Source: Actinomycetes bacterium (GTDB taxonomy: Bacteria; Actinomycetota; Actinomycetes; Actinomycetales; Dermatophilaceae). From it: a DNA stretch of 64,000 nt. The notes below the pieces were generated by a model. That model saw only the letters and a list, made by a program, of their open reading frames with translations. It was not told where the DNA came from and searched no databases. How positions within the stretch are numbered: position 1 is the stretch's first letter; the number at the start of each line of letters is the position of its first letter. Shown here piece by piece: positions 8,541 through 19,168 of this stretch. The stretch is taken from contig JAKOPT010000020.1 of the NCBI GenBank assembly GCA_029778715.1, forward strand, positions 1-64,000, given 5' to 3'. The position numbers and the translations under genes are program-made.

Positions 8541-9502
8541 TCGACTTCCGCTACCACCTCGTATCCATCGTGTCGATCTTCCTCGCCTTGGCGGTGGGCA
8601 TCGTCCTTGGTGCCGGACCGCTGCAGGGCCAAATCGGCAACACTTTGACCTCCGAGATCACCCAGTTGCGTCAGGACAAGTCGTCGTTGCGCAGCGAGGT
8701 CACCTCGCTGAACAAGGTGATCACCGATCAGGACCAATACGCGCAAGCCAGTCTCGGGCGGGTCATCTCCGGGGTGACCTCGGGCCGTGGGATCGCCGTC
8801 GTGGCGCTGCCCGGAATCGACAACGACTCGGTCAACGTCGTCACGAGCGCGGTCGGCCTGGCCGGCGGGACAGTGGCGTCGGTCACGAAAATCCAGGCTT
8901 CGTGGCTGGCCGCCGACTCCCAGAACGCTCGAGACGACCTGGCCGCGCACCTTGCCCCCAGCCTGCGCGTCACGAGCGGCTCGTCCTCGGCTCAGCCGCC
9001 GTCGTTGGCCGACCGGGTGCTGGCGGCGGCCCTCACCTCGAGGTCGGGAACCGGGACCGGTGTGGGGCAGGAGGCGGCCCGCGCGGCACTCGCCTCCCTC
9101 GTCTCGGGGAAGTTCGTCGACGTGGACACCAAGAACGCCGTCACCGCGCAACTGGTCATCGTCCTTGGCGTGCCGCTCACCGGGAGTACGCCAGCGGCCC
9201 AGCAGGCGGCGGCCACGGCGTGGACCCGGCTGGCGCAAGCTTTCGACGCGGCGTCGGCCGGCAGCGTCGTGGCCACCATCAACCCCTCGGGCGGGGCACC
9301 GACCGGCTCGACCTCGGTCGTGGCGAGCGTGCGCAAGGACGCCGCGGCCGCCCAGGCCGTCTCGACCGTCGACGACGCCGAACGGCCGATGGGCGTGGCG
9401 AGCATCTTCCTCGCGTTGGCTCAACAAGAAAGCGGGGTCACCGGCCATTACGGTGAGGCCGACGGCGCCAGCGCACCCTACGCTCCGATGCCCAAGTCCT
9501 GA
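8537..9502 (+). CDS. steB: SteB / MctB family membrane-anchored coiled-coil protein
   Basis: 321 residues. A short N-terminal DFRYHLVSI motif typical of the family, one TM segment (about 10-30), a coiled coil (about 35-62), then an extracytoplasmic globular region. The family was described as copper transporter MctB in M. tuberculosis and as SteB, partner of SteA in septum splitting, in corynebacteria. The steA adjacency favours the division role. Start overlaps steA (ATGA) and its stop TGA shares a base with the next ATG. Confidence 0.88.
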   Translation: MIDFRYHLVSIVSIFLALAVGIVLGAGPLQGQIGNTLTSEITQLRQDKSSLRSEVTSLNKVITDQDQYAQASLGRVISGVTSGRGIAVVALPGIDNDSVNVVTSAVGLAGGTVASVTKIQASWLAADSQNARDDLAAHLAPSLRVTSGSSSAQPPSLADRVLAAALTSRSGTGTGVGQEAARAALASLVSGKFVDVDTKNAVTAQLVIVLGVPLTGSTPAAQQAAATAWTRLAQAFDAASAGSVVATINPSGGAPTGSTSVVASVRKDAAAAQAVSTVDDAERPMGVASIFLALAQQESGVTGHYGEADGASAPYAPMPKS

Positions 9503-10359
9503 TGAGTCGTCGATTCTCCGCTCTCCCGTTGGGCGCCGCCGTCAGCGCCTTGTCGTATGCCGTGTTGCGCCCCGGTGCCCACGAAGCGGGTTCGCGCTGG
9601 TCTCGGGTCAACCATGCAGGCCGGCCCGTGACCCTCCTCGAAGGACCGGCACACGTGGCGGGTCTCGTGGGTGGCGGTCTGCTGGCCGGCCCGGGACCGG
9701 TCGTGGCCGCCCTCGGCGGCGGAGTGTTCGGGGCGGTCGATGATCTGGCCGGGGACGCGGGGGCCAAGGGCTTGACCGGCCATCTGCGCGCGGCGGCCCG
9801 TGGCCAGGTCACCACCGGGGTTGTGAAGATCGGTGGGCTGGCGGTCACCGGACTGGTGAGCGCCGCCCTCGCGGAATCGGCCCGACCGGCCGCATCCGGC
9901 GGTGAAGTTGGTGCTTTCCCGGCCCAGCGGACCGGGGGGCTGACCCGGTTGGGACGAGTGCTGCTCGGCGGCGCCGTCGTCGCCGGCTGCGCCAACCTGC
10001 TCAACCTCTTTGATCTGCGGCCGGGCCGGGCGCTCAAGGTGGGGATGCTCCTTGGCGCTCCGGTCGTCCTGGCGGGCGGCCCAGGCGCCACCGGGGCATC
10101 GGCAGCGGTCGGCGCGAGCCTCGGGGTCCTCGCCCCGGACCTGCGCGGGGAGGCCATGCTCGGGGATACCGGGGCCAACGCCCTCGGCGCCGTGCTCGGC
10201 GCCGCCCTGATCGAGGGGCGCGGGGTGCCCGGGCGGCTGGCGCTGCTGGCCGGGATCGCCGCCGTGACCCTGACCAGCGAGAAGGTGAGTTTCACGGCCC
10301 TGATCCAGCGAACCCCGTGGCTGCGAGCCCTCGACGAATGGGGGCGCCCGACGACATGA
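9502..10359 (+). CDS. MraY/WecA-like phosphoglycosyl transferase
   Basis: 285 residues, many hydrophobic helices. It retains landmarks of the polyprenyl-phosphate HexNAc-1-P transferase family: VDDLAGD near 76 (the DDxxD motif), NLLNLFDLRPGRALK near 164 (NxxNLxDG-like) and MLGDTGANALGA near 219 (GDxGS-like). It is shorter than MraY (about 360 residues) and the motifs are altered (FDLRPG for MDGxxG), so substrate cannot be assigned. It is followed at once by a MurJ-like and a GT4 gene, which suggests a lipid-linked glycan route. Possibly enzymatically diverged. Confidence 0.72.
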   Translation: MSRRFSALPLGAAVSALSYAVLRPGAHEAGSRWSRVNHAGRPVTLLEGPAHVAGLVGGGLLAGPGPVVAALGGGVFGAVDDLAGDAGAKGLTGHLRAAARGQVTTGVVKIGGLAVTGLVSAALAESARPAASGGEVGAFPAQRTGGLTRLGRVLLGGAVVAGCANLLNLFDLRPGRALKVGMLLGAPVVLAGGPGATGASAAVGASLGVLAPDLRGEAMLGDTGANALGAVLGAALIEGRGVPGRLALLAGIAAVTLTSEKVSFTALIQRTPWLRALDEWGRPTT

Positions 10360-11996
10360 GGCGGCACGTCAGCACCGGGATCGCCGGCGCGGCCGGCCTG
10401 ATCGCGGTGACGACGCTCCTGGCCCGGATCGCCGGGTTCGGGCGGGTCATCGTGTTCGCCGACGCCGTGCGCGCCGGTGGCGTCGGGGCGATCTACCAGT
10501 CGGTCAACGCCCTGCCGAACGTCGTCTTCGAGGTGGCCGCGGGCGGCATACTCGCGGCCGTGGCGGTGCCGCTCATCGCGCGATCCCTGGGAGCCGGGGA
10601 CCGGGAGCGCGCCGACGCGCTCGCCTCGGTCCTACTCACCTGGTGTCTGCTCGTCCTCGTCCCGTTGGCGGTACTCGTCCTGCTCCTCGCCGGACCGATC
10701 AGCGCATTCTTCGTCCCCGGGAGCGACCCGGTGGCCGGGGAGGTGGCGGCCCGGATGCTGCGGGTGTTCGCCGTCCAGATCCCCCTCTACGGCGTCGGCA
10801 TCGTGCTCACCGGGGTGCTGCACGCCCATCGGCGCTTCCTCGCGGCGGCCCTGGCACCGTTGCTGTCCAGTGTCGTCGTCCTCGCGAGTTACCTCTGGTA
10901 CGGCCACCTCGCCCAGGGACGCACCCTCCCCGGCGAGGTGCCCGACACAGCCCTCACGGTGCTCGCCTGGGGCACGACGGCCGGGGTCGCCGTCCTCAGC
11001 CTGCCGCTCGCCGTGCCCGCGTGGCGCACCGGCTGGCGGTGGCGCCCCACCCTGGCCATGCATCCGGGGGACCGGAGACGGATCGCAGCGTTGGCCGGCG
11101 GCGGCCTGCTCGCGCTCCTCGCCCAGCAATTGGCCGTCGTCGTCACCGTCTGGGTCGCGGGCCATCGCGGTGGGGACGGGGTGTTCCCCGTCTACCAGTA
11201 CCTCCAGACCGTCTACCTTCTCCCGTATGCCGTACTCGCGGTGCCCGTGGCGATGAGCGCCTTCCCGGCCCTCGCCCACGGGCATGGAGCAGGGGAGGAC
11301 AACGCCGACGTGGTGGCCGGCTCACTGCGCTGGATCATCCTGTTGACCGGGCTTGCGGTGGGTGTCTTGTTCGCGGCGGCGCCGGCGGTGGGCGCCTTCT
11401 TCACCCTGAGCGATGCTCGCCGCGGCACTGCCGGGGCGAGCCCGGCCGCCCTCGCTGCCCTGCCCGGCGGCCTCATCGCCTACGCCCCGGGCCTGATCGG
11501 GCTCTCGGTGGCCGTCTTGCTCACCCGGGCGCTGTACGTGCGCGGGCACCCCACCACGGCCGGCGCCGCCGTGGCACTCGGCTGGGTGCTCGCCGCCGTG
11601 GTCCCGCTCGTGGCCACCTCGGCAGCGGACGGTCCCGGACCGGCGCTGCGGACCCTCGGGTTGGCCTCCTCGGCCGGGATGACGGTCAGTGCCGTCGCCC
11701 TGGTCCTGCTCGTGCGCCGCCACTGGGGTTCGGCGGCCCTCCAGGGATCCGGGCGGACCCTGGCCACCGTCGTCGTCGCCATCGCCGCGGGCGCTGCGGT
11801 CGGGGACACCCTCACCCATGCCTGGCCGCGGGACACCTGGCCGACCGTGATCACCGCCGGACTGGTGAGCGCGATCAGTGCCCTGGTGGCGGGCCTGCTC
11901 GTGGTCCTCATCGGGGACCGTGCCACACTCCTCAGCGTGCGGACGCGCGCCCGTCGGGCACCTGGGAACGAGTACGGCGCGGGAGGAGGACGCTAG
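10356..11996 (+). CDS. MurJ-like lipid flippase (MOP superfamily)
   Basis: 546 residues with about 13-14 predicted TM helices. The N-terminus (LIAVTTLLARIAGFGRVIVFADAV) and the VNALPNVVFEVAAGG segment match MurJ/MviN proteins, which flip lipid-linked precursors across the membrane. The start at 10356 is fixed by ATGA overlap with the previous gene; a longer frame upstream is a shadow. Actinobacteria usually carry their housekeeping murJ elsewhere, so this is probably an additional family member working with the adjacent MraY-like and GT4 genes (inference). Confidence 0.8.
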   Translation: MRRHVSTGIAGAAGLIAVTTLLARIAGFGRVIVFADAVRAGGVGAIYQSVNALPNVVFEVAAGGILAAVAVPLIARSLGAGDRERADALASVLLTWCLLVLVPLAVLVLLLAGPISAFFVPGSDPVAGEVAARMLRVFAVQIPLYGVGIVLTGVLHAHRRFLAAALAPLLSSVVVLASYLWYGHLAQGRTLPGEVPDTALTVLAWGTTAGVAVLSLPLAVPAWRTGWRWRPTLAMHPGDRRRIAALAGGGLLALLAQQLAVVVTVWVAGHRGGDGVFPVYQYLQTVYLLPYAVLAVPVAMSAFPALAHGHGAGEDNADVVAGSLRWIILLTGLAVGVLFAAAPAVGAFFTLSDARRGTAGASPAALAALPGGLIAYAPGLIGLSVAVLLTRALYVRGHPTTAGAAVALGWVLAAVVPLVATSAADGPGPALRTLGLASSAGMTVSAVALVLLVRRHWGSAALQGSGRTLATVVVAIAAGAAVGDTLTHAWPRDTWPTVITAGLVSAISALVAGLLVVLIGDRATLLSVRTRARRAPGNEYGAGGGR

Positions 11997-13106
11997 GTGA
12001 GGATCGTGCTCATCGTCGCCACCTCGACCGGTGGCGTGGGCCGGCACGTCCATGATCTCGCCGAGGGCCTCATCGAGAAGGGGCACGAGGTGACCGTCAC
12101 CGGCCCCCCGGACGTGTTGGCGGCCTTCGGGTACGCCGCGCTCGGCGCCCGCGTCGAACCCCTGGTCGTGAGCGACCGCCCCCACCCCAGGCACGATGTC
12201 GCCGCCATCCGGACCCTGCGGCGCCTGCTCGCCGGGACCGATGTCGTTCATGCCCATGGCCTGCGTGCGGGTGCCCTGGCGGTGCTGGCGCTGGGCCTTG
12301 GCGGTCCGCCACTCGTCGTCACCCTCCACAACGGACCACCCGACGGCCCGGTCGCCGGCGCGATCCATCAGGCTCTCGAACTGGTGGTCTCCCGGGGTGC
12401 CGACCTCGTCTTGGGCGTGTCGGCCGACCTGGTGGCCCGGATGCGCCGGTTGCGAGCCCGGGCCACCGGCCTGGCCGTCATTCCCGCAGCGGCCCGGCCT
12501 ACGGTGACCAAGGATCGGTATGCCGTCCGCCGCGAGTTCGCGGCCGCACCCCGGGTGCCGCTTGTGGTCACCATCGCCCGGCTGGCGCCGCAAAAGGGCC
12601 TCGATGTCCTTCTCGACGCCCTCGCCCAACTCCGCGCGACCGGCCTGGAGGTAGTGTCCGTCATCGCGGGGGAGGGGCCCCTGGCCGAGCCCCTGGCCAA
12701 ACGGATCCGGAGCGAGGGACTGCCGGTGCGCCTGCTCGGGCATCGCCGGGACGTGCCCGACCTGCTTGCCGCCGCCGATGTCGTCGTCTCCTCGTCGCGC
12801 TGGGAGGGGCAGCCGGTGGCCCTCCAGGAGGCGCTCCACCTCGGTGCGGCGATCGTGGCCACCGACGCCGGCGGCACCGGGGCGGTGGTCGGTGACGCCG
12901 CCATTCTCGTGCCGGTGGGGGACGCGCGTTCGCTGGCGAGCGCGCTCGCCGATGTCCTGCGGCACGGGTCGGTCCGTGACGACTTGCGTTCCAAGGCGAT
13001 GGCGCGGGCGGGCGAGTTGCCCACGAGGGCGGACGCGATCGCGGCCGCGCTCGCGGCATACGACACGGTGCTACGAGACCACGCTGGGGGCGGACCCGCC
13101 GATTGA
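11997..13106 (+). CDS. GT4-family glycosyltransferase
   Basis: 369 residues with two Rossmann halves (GT-B fold). N-terminal nucleotide-site loop STGGVGRHVHDLAEGL (about 10-25); central TIARLAPQKGLDVLLDAL (about 195); C-terminal E-x7-E signature EGQPVALQE (about 265-273) followed by GAAIVATDAGG, typical of retaining GT4 enzymes using NDP-sugars. GTG start directly abuts the TAG stop of the MurJ-like gene. Sugar and acceptor unknown. It closes the three-gene module placed between steB and pyrG. Confidence 0.85.
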   Translation: MRIVLIVATSTGGVGRHVHDLAEGLIEKGHEVTVTGPPDVLAAFGYAALGARVEPLVVSDRPHPRHDVAAIRTLRRLLAGTDVVHAHGLRAGALAVLALGLGGPPLVVTLHNGPPDGPVAGAIHQALELVVSRGADLVLGVSADLVARMRRLRARATGLAVIPAAARPTVTKDRYAVRREFAAAPRVPLVVTIARLAPQKGLDVLLDALAQLRATGLEVVSVIAGEGPLAEPLAKRIRSEGLPVRLLGHRRDVPDLLAAADVVVSSSRWEGQPVALQEALHLGAAIVATDAGGTGAVVGDAAILVPVGDARSLASALADVLRHGSVRDDLRSKAMARAGELPTRADAIAAALAAYDTVLRDHAGGGPAD

Positions 13107-13111
13107 CGATG

Positions 13112-13133
13112 GTCATCTCGGGGTCGAGATGAC
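13112..13133. promoter_or_regulatory. Inverted repeat in pyrG promoter region
   Basis: GTCATCTCG (13112-13120) and CGAGATGAC (13125-13133) form a perfect 9-bp inverted repeat with a 4-nt gap, ending one base before the putative -10 TAGCAT. It covers the expected -35 position. It could be a repressor operator for pyrG or a terminator hairpin for the upstream operon; there is no U tract. Confidence 0.55.
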
Positions 13134-13134
13134 G

Positions 13135-13140
13135 TAGCAT
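13135..13140 (+). promoter_or_regulatory. Putative -10 of pyrG (leaderless)
   Basis: TAGCAT lies 8 nt before the GTG at 13149. With a start site 6-8 nt downstream, the message would begin at or next to the start codon, which explains the missing Shine-Dalgarno sequence. Confidence 0.5.
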
Positions 13141-13148
13141 TGAAGCCC

Positions 13149-14847
<1,699 letters not shown>

Positions 14848-14861
<14 letters not shown>

Positions 14862-15462
14862 GGAGCCGCTGAGCGACCTGCACGACCCGGCCCCCGTGCT
14901 CACCTCGGAGATCGCCTTCCGGGGGCGCGTCTGGGATGTGCGACGCGACGAGGTCGCCCTGCCGTCCGGTCCCGTCATCCGGGACTACGTCGAACACCCG
15001 GGCGCCGTGGCCGTCATCGCCCTCGACGCGCAGGAGCGCGTCGTCCTCATCCGGCAGTACCGGCACCCGATCGGCACCCACGAGTGGGAACTGCCCGCGG
15101 GCCTGCTCGATGTCGCCGGCGAACCACCGGTGGTGTGCGGGCAACGTGAACTCGCCGAGGAGGTCGACCTCGTCGCCGCCCGGTGGGACCACCTCCTCAC
15201 CTACCACTCCTCACCCGGGGGCATCAGCGAAATCCTCCACCTCTATCTCGCCCGCGACCTCACCCCGGTGCCGGAGGCGCAGCGGCATACCCGCACCGAC
15301 GAAGAGGCCGGTATGCCGACCCGCTGGGTGCCGCTCGATGAGTTGCGCGAGGCGGTGCTCGCCGGCCGGGTCGGGAACGCCGCGCTCATCATCGCCACCT
15401 TGGCTGTTCATGACCTTCGTGAGCAGGGCCGAGCGGGGTTCGCGGCGACGCCCGGACGGTAA
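14848..15462 (+). CDS. Nudix hydrolase (ADP-ribose pyrophosphatase-like)
   Basis: 204 residues. Nudix box around [20 protein letters not shown]; the final Gly of the consensus (REUxEExGU) is Asp here (RELAEEVDL), a mild deviation, while the metal-binding Glu residues are kept. Same place after pyrG as the mycobacterial Rv1700 ADP-ribose pyrophosphatase, so that activity is likely. ATG at 14848 overlaps the pyrG end; a longer upstream frame is a shadow. Confidence 0.87.
15283..15318. repeat. Inverted pair of the dispersed octamer, in the Nudix gene
   Basis: CGGCATACC (15283-15291) and GGTATGCCG (15310-15318) face each other inside the Nudix coding sequence: a 9-bp inverted repeat with an 18-nt gap. 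Example of the genome-wide word described in the findings. Confidence 0.7.
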
Positions 15463-15597
15463 CCTCGGCCGGCACCGGCGAGGGGGCCGGGTTGTGGCGG
15501 GCCGGGAGGGGGTGCAGGATCGTCCCTGAGCACCCGACTCGGCGGCGTGGTCACCGGTCCCCGGCGGCGCGCGGCCACGGACCCGTGAGGAACCCGA

Positions 15598-16458
15598 ATG
15601 GCGAAGAAGAACCCCGTTCCCGAGGGCGCCGACGACATCGGCCGCGGCGATGTCACTGTTGACGGCGCCATCCACACCAAGGAGGGCCGGGTCAAGAAGC
15701 TCATCTATGAAGCGGAGATGGAGCGGCTCCAGGAGCAACTGGTGATGTTGCAGTACTGGATCCAGAACCAGGGGTTGAAGGTCGTCGTCCTGTTCGAGGG
15801 GCGCGGGTCGGCCGGCAAGGGCGGGGTCATCAAGCGGATCACCGAACGCACCTCGCCGCGCATCGTGCGGGTCGCCGCGCTGCCCACACCCACCGAGCGG
15901 CAGAAGACCCAGTGGTATTTCCAGCGCTACGTCGAGCACCTGCCCGCTGCCGGCGAGATGGTCCTGTTCGACCGCTCCTGGTACAACCGCAGCAATGTCG
16001 AAAAGGTCATGGGCTTTTGCACCGAGGAGGAGCACGAGGAGTTCCTCCGCTCCTGCCCCGAGTTCGAGCGGATGCTCGTGCGTAGCGGCATCATCCTCAT
16101 CAAGTACTGGTTCTCGGTGAGTTTCGAGGAGCAGCGCAAGCGGTTCGAGGCCCGCAACGCCGAGCCGCTCAAACGGTGGAAACTCTCCGACATGGACCTC
16201 GCCGAGCACGAGTTCTACGTCAAGTACTCGATGGCCAAGGACACGACCTTCCAGTACACCGACATCAAACAGGCCCCCTGGTACGTCGTGCCCTCCGACG
16301 ACAAGCGCGCCGCCCGACTCAACTGCGTCAACCACCTCCTGGCCCAATTCCCCTACGAGGATGTCGCGCCGGAGGTGGTCCACCTGCCCGAGATGCAGCA
16401 AATCCACTACGTGCGCCCGCCCATGCATGAGCAGACGTTTGTGCCCCAGCTGTTCTAG
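15598..16458 (+). CDS. ppk2: Polyphosphate kinase 2
   Basis: 286 residues, the size of single-domain PPK2 enzymes that move phosphate between polyphosphate and nucleoside di- or monophosphates. Walker A FEGRGSAGKGG (about 65), lid region with TERTSPR, and DRSWYNR near 125 (Walker B and Arg). GAGGAA at 15587-15592 precedes the ATG. Preference for ADP, GDP or AMP cannot be read from sequence. Stop TAG. The 135-bp gap before it shows no clear promoter. Confidence 0.92.
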   Translation: MAKKNPVPEGADDIGRGDVTVDGAIHTKEGRVKKLIYEAEMERLQEQLVMLQYWIQNQGLKVVVLFEGRGSAGKGGVIKRITERTSPRIVRVAALPTPTERQKTQWYFQRYVEHLPAAGEMVLFDRSWYNRSNVEKVMGFCTEEEHEEFLRSCPEFERMLVRSGIILIKYWFSVSFEEQRKRFEARNAEPLKRWKLSDMDLAEHEFYVKYSMAKDTTFQYTDIKQAPWYVVPSDDKRAARLNCVNHLLAQFPYEDVAPEVVHLPEMQQIHYVRPPMHEQTFVPQLF

Positions 16459-16464
16459 GTCGTC

Positions 16465-17217
16465 ATGAGCGCGCACCCGCCCGCCGCGGACGCTCGCGGC
16501 ATACCGGCCCAAACCCCCGAGCAGGACCCGCACGATCGCAGCCGCTGGCCCTGGTGGCGGCCGCCCTTCCTCGTCGCCGGCGTGGTGTTACTGGTGTGGT
16601 GCATCTGGGGCTGGCCGGGGAGCGCCCGGGCCGAAACCCCGTGGGCCGGGGCGCTCGGGGTTGCGGTGATCGCCGCCGTCGTGCCGCTGGTGCTCGCCCT
16701 CGGCGACCCGGTCCACTGGTGGGAACACCACCGCGGCCGGCCGGTCGCGGCCCTGCGCGGCGCGGTGGCGCGCACCGTGATGTTCCCGCTCGTCGCCTCG
16801 GTCGTCGCCGCGGGCGTGCTCACCGTGGCCTTCACGTCCGGCTGGTTCGAGGCGGCCCGCCGGGGGCAAGGCCCATGGTTGGCCCTCGTGGCCGCGGCCC
16901 TGGTCACCGGCCTGCTCGTCAACTTCCCACTCCTCACCGACGACCTGCTCCCCGCCTGGGTGGGCCCGGGGATGGTGGTCGTCATCGCGGCGGTCGACGG
17001 CCTCATCGACGCGCTGCCGGGCGTGGTGACGATGACGACGGTCGACTGGATGACGGGAATGGTGCTGCTCCTCGTTGCCGAGGCCATCGCGATCCCCTTC
17101 CTCGCCGTCGTCATCGTCCGCTGGATGCGCGCCGAGGATGCCCACACGGCCGCGGTCGACGCCGAACTCGACGCCGAACCCTTTGACGACACCCCCTGGT
17201 TCCTCCGCCAGCAGTGA
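16465..17217 (+). CDS. Hypothetical polytopic membrane protein
   Basis: 250 residues, function not recognised. A 30-residue Pro/Asp-rich N-terminus is followed by about five or six hydrophobic segments (near 35-52, 62-80, 103-125, 137-157, 165-180, 195-218) and an acidic cytoplasmic-looking tail ending DTPWFLRQQ. Starts 7 nt after ppk2, so probably co-transcribed. Residue Ile in RGIPAQ is coded by the rare ATA inside a copy of the octamer at about 16498. Confidence 0.75.
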   Translation: MSAHPPAADARGIPAQTPEQDPHDRSRWPWWRPPFLVAGVVLLVWCIWGWPGSARAETPWAGALGVAVIAAVVPLVLALGDPVHWWEHHRGRPVAALRGAVARTVMFPLVASVVAAGVLTVAFTSGWFEAARRGQGPWLALVAAALVTGLLVNFPLLTDDLLPAWVGPGMVVVIAAVDGLIDALPGVVTMTTVDWMTGMVLLLVAEAIAIPFLAVVIVRWMRAEDAHTAAVDAELDAEPFDDTPWFLRQQ

Positions 17218-17259
17218 CCGCCTGGCCGTCGGCGATTCGAAGGCGCGGCCCCGGCTCCG

Positions 17260-17265
17260 TAGGAT
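17260..17265 (+). promoter_or_regulatory. Putative -10 of aspS (TAGGAT)
   Basis: TAGGAT fits TANNNT. Transcription would start near 17271-17273, at the left arm of the octamer hairpin that follows, leaving a leader of about 56 nt before the chosen aspS start. Confidence 0.45.
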
Positions 17266-17270
17266 AGGAG

Positions 17271-17294
17271 GGTATGCCGCCCGCGCGGCATACC
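17271..17294. repeat. Perfect octamer inverted repeat in the aspS leader
   Basis: GGTATGCCGC (17271-17280) and GCGGCATACC (17285-17294) are perfect 10-bp arms with a 4-nt loop, built from two opposed copies of the dispersed octamer. It falls at the predicted 5' end of the aspS message, where it could fold as a hairpin. Confidence 0.85.
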
Positions 17295-17327
17295 GCCCCT
17301 GCTCACCCACCCCGAAAGGGTCCTTTC

Positions 17328-19124
17328 GTGCTCCGCACCCACGAGGCCGGCACCTTGCGCGCCGCCGACTCCGGCACCACCGTCACCCTGACCGGTTGGG
17401 TGGCCAAGCGGCGCGATCACGGGGGAGTGGCGTTCATCGACCTGCGCGATGCGAGCGGGGTCGTCCAGGTGGTGGCCCGCGACGAGGTGCTCAGCGACAC
17501 CGCGCACGACCTGCGCAGCGAGTTCTGCGTGCAGGTTGTCGGCGAGGTGACCCGGCGTGCCGACAAGGACATCAACCCGTCCGTGCCCACCGGCGAGATC
17601 GACGTCGTCGCGAGCCGGATCGAGGTTCTCAGCCCGAGTGCGCCGCTGCCGTTCCCCATCGACGAACGCACGAGTGTCGGGGAGGAGGCCCGCCTCAAGC
17701 ACCGCTACCTCGACCTGCGCCGGCCGGGCGCTCACAACGCCGGGCAGGCGCTGCGGTTGCGCTCGAAGGTCAGCGCCGCCGCCCGCCGGGTCCTCGGGGA
17801 GCGCGACTTCGTCGAGATCGAGACCCCCACCCTGACCCGCTCGACGCCCGAGGGGGCCCGCGACTTCCTCGTGCCCGCGCGCCTCGCGCCCGGCTCGTGG
17901 TACGCCCTGCCGCAAAGCCCTCAGTTGTTCAAGCAGCTGCTCATGGTCGCCGGCATGGAGCGCTACTACCAGATCGCCCGCTGCTACCGCGACGAGGACT
18001 TCCGCGCCGACCGGCAGCCCGAGTTCACCCAGCTCGACATCGAGATGAGTTTCGTCGAGGAGGACGACATCCTCGACCTCGGCGAGGCGTTGGCCCGCGC
18101 CATCTGGGATGTCATCGGGGTCGAGTTGCCGACGCCGTTCCCACGGATGACGTATGCCGAGGCGATGCGCCGGTTCGGCACCGACAAACCCGATCTGCGG
18201 TTCGGGCTCGAACTGGTCGAATGCACCGAGTACTTCGCGCACACCCCCTTCCGGGTGTTCCAGGCCGACTACGTCGGCGCGGTCGTCATGCCGGGCGGCG
18301 CGAGCCAGCCGCGCAAACAACTCGACGCCTGGCAGGACTGGGCCAAGCAGCGTGGAGCGCGGGGCCTGGCCTACGTCCTCGTCGGCGAGGACGGCACCCT
18401 CGGTGGCCCGGTGGCCAAAAACCTCTCCGACGCCGAGAAGGCCGGGCTAGCCGCCCACGTCGGTGCCGCCCCGGGCGACTGTGTGTTCTTCGCCGCCGGG
18501 CCGATCAAGTCGTCGCGGGCGCTGCTCGGCGCGGCCCGGCTGGAGATCGCCCGCCGCGGTGGACTCATCGACGAATCGGCCTGGTCGCTGCTCTGGGTCC
18601 ACGACGCGCCGCTCTTCGAGCCGTCCTCGGAGGCGGTGGCCGCCGGTGACGTGGCGGTCGGCGCCGGTGCGTGGACCGCGGTCCACCACGCGTTCACCTC
18701 GCCCAAGGCCGAGTTCCTCGACACCTTCGACACCGACCCGGGCAGCGCCCTCGCCTACGCCTACGACCTGGTGTGCAACGGCAACGAGATCGGGGGCGGC
18801 TCGATCCGGATCCACCGCCGCGACATCCAGGAGCGGGTCTTCACCGTCATGGGCCTCACGCCCGAGCAGGCGCAGGAGAAGTTCGGGTTCCTGCTCGACG
18901 CCTTCGCCTACGGTGCCCCGCCCCACGGGGGCATCGCCTTCGGCTGGGACCGGATCGTCATGCTGCTCGGTGGTTTCGACAGCATCCGCGACGTCATCGC
19001 CTTCCCCAAGTCCGGTGGTGGCTACGACCCGCTCACGGACGCTCCGGCACCGATCACGGCCGCCCAACGCAAGGAGGCCGGGGTCGATGCGCGCCCCGAC
19101 GGGCACCTCGCTGCTCCTGCCTGA
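17328..19124 (+). CDS. aspS: Aspartyl-tRNA synthetase
   Basis: 598 residues, bacterial-type class II AspRS charging tRNA-Asp. OB-fold anticodon-binding domain (about 1-105, [15 protein letters not shown]), catalytic core with [11 protein letters not shown], motif 2 [17 protein letters not shown] (about 225), a GAD-type insertion, and motif 3 [14 protein letters not shown] near 548. GTG at 17328 is chosen: GAAAGGG lies 7 nt upstream and the family begins at VLRTHEAG. An ATG at 17274 would add 18 Pro/His-rich residues and start inside the octamer hairpin. Confidence 0.94.
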   Translation: MLRTHEAGTLRAADSGTTVTLTGWVAKRRDHGGVAFIDLRDASGVVQVVARDEVLSDTAHDLRSEFCVQVVGEVTRRADKDINPSVPTGEIDVVASRIEVLSPSAPLPFPIDERTSVGEEARLKHRYLDLRRPGAHNAGQALRLRSKVSAAARRVLGERDFVEIETPTLTRSTPEGARDFLVPARLAPGSWYALPQSPQLFKQLLMVAGMERYYQIARCYRDEDFRADRQPEFTQLDIEMSFVEEDDILDLGEALARAIWDVIGVELPTPFPRMTYAEAMRRFGTDKPDLRFGLELVECTEYFAHTPFRVFQADYVGAVVMPGGASQPRKQLDAWQDWAKQRGARGLAYVLVGEDGTLGGPVAKNLSDAEKAGLAAHVGAAPGDCVFFAAGPIKSSRALLGAARLEIARRGGLIDESAWSLLWVHDAPLFEPSSEAVAAGDVAVGAGAWTAVHHAFTSPKAEFLDTFDTDPGSALAYAYDLVCNGNEIGGGSIRIHRRDIQERVFTVMGLTPEQAQEKFGFLLDAFAYGAPPHGGIAFGWDRIVMLLGGFDSIRDVIAFPKSGGGYDPLTDAPAPITAAQRKEAGVDARPDGHLAAPA

Positions 19125-19168
19125 GAACCGGCCATGACGACCCCGACGACCCGAGTGGCGGCACCGTC

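Noticed and set aside
17274-17327. An 18-residue N-terminal extension of AspS starting at ATG 17274
   Set aside because: The ATG lies inside the octamer hairpin, the extension is Pro/His-rich and unconserved, and GTG 17328 has a well-placed GAAAGGG. A leaderless start at 17274 (8 nt after TAGGAT) is not fully excluded.
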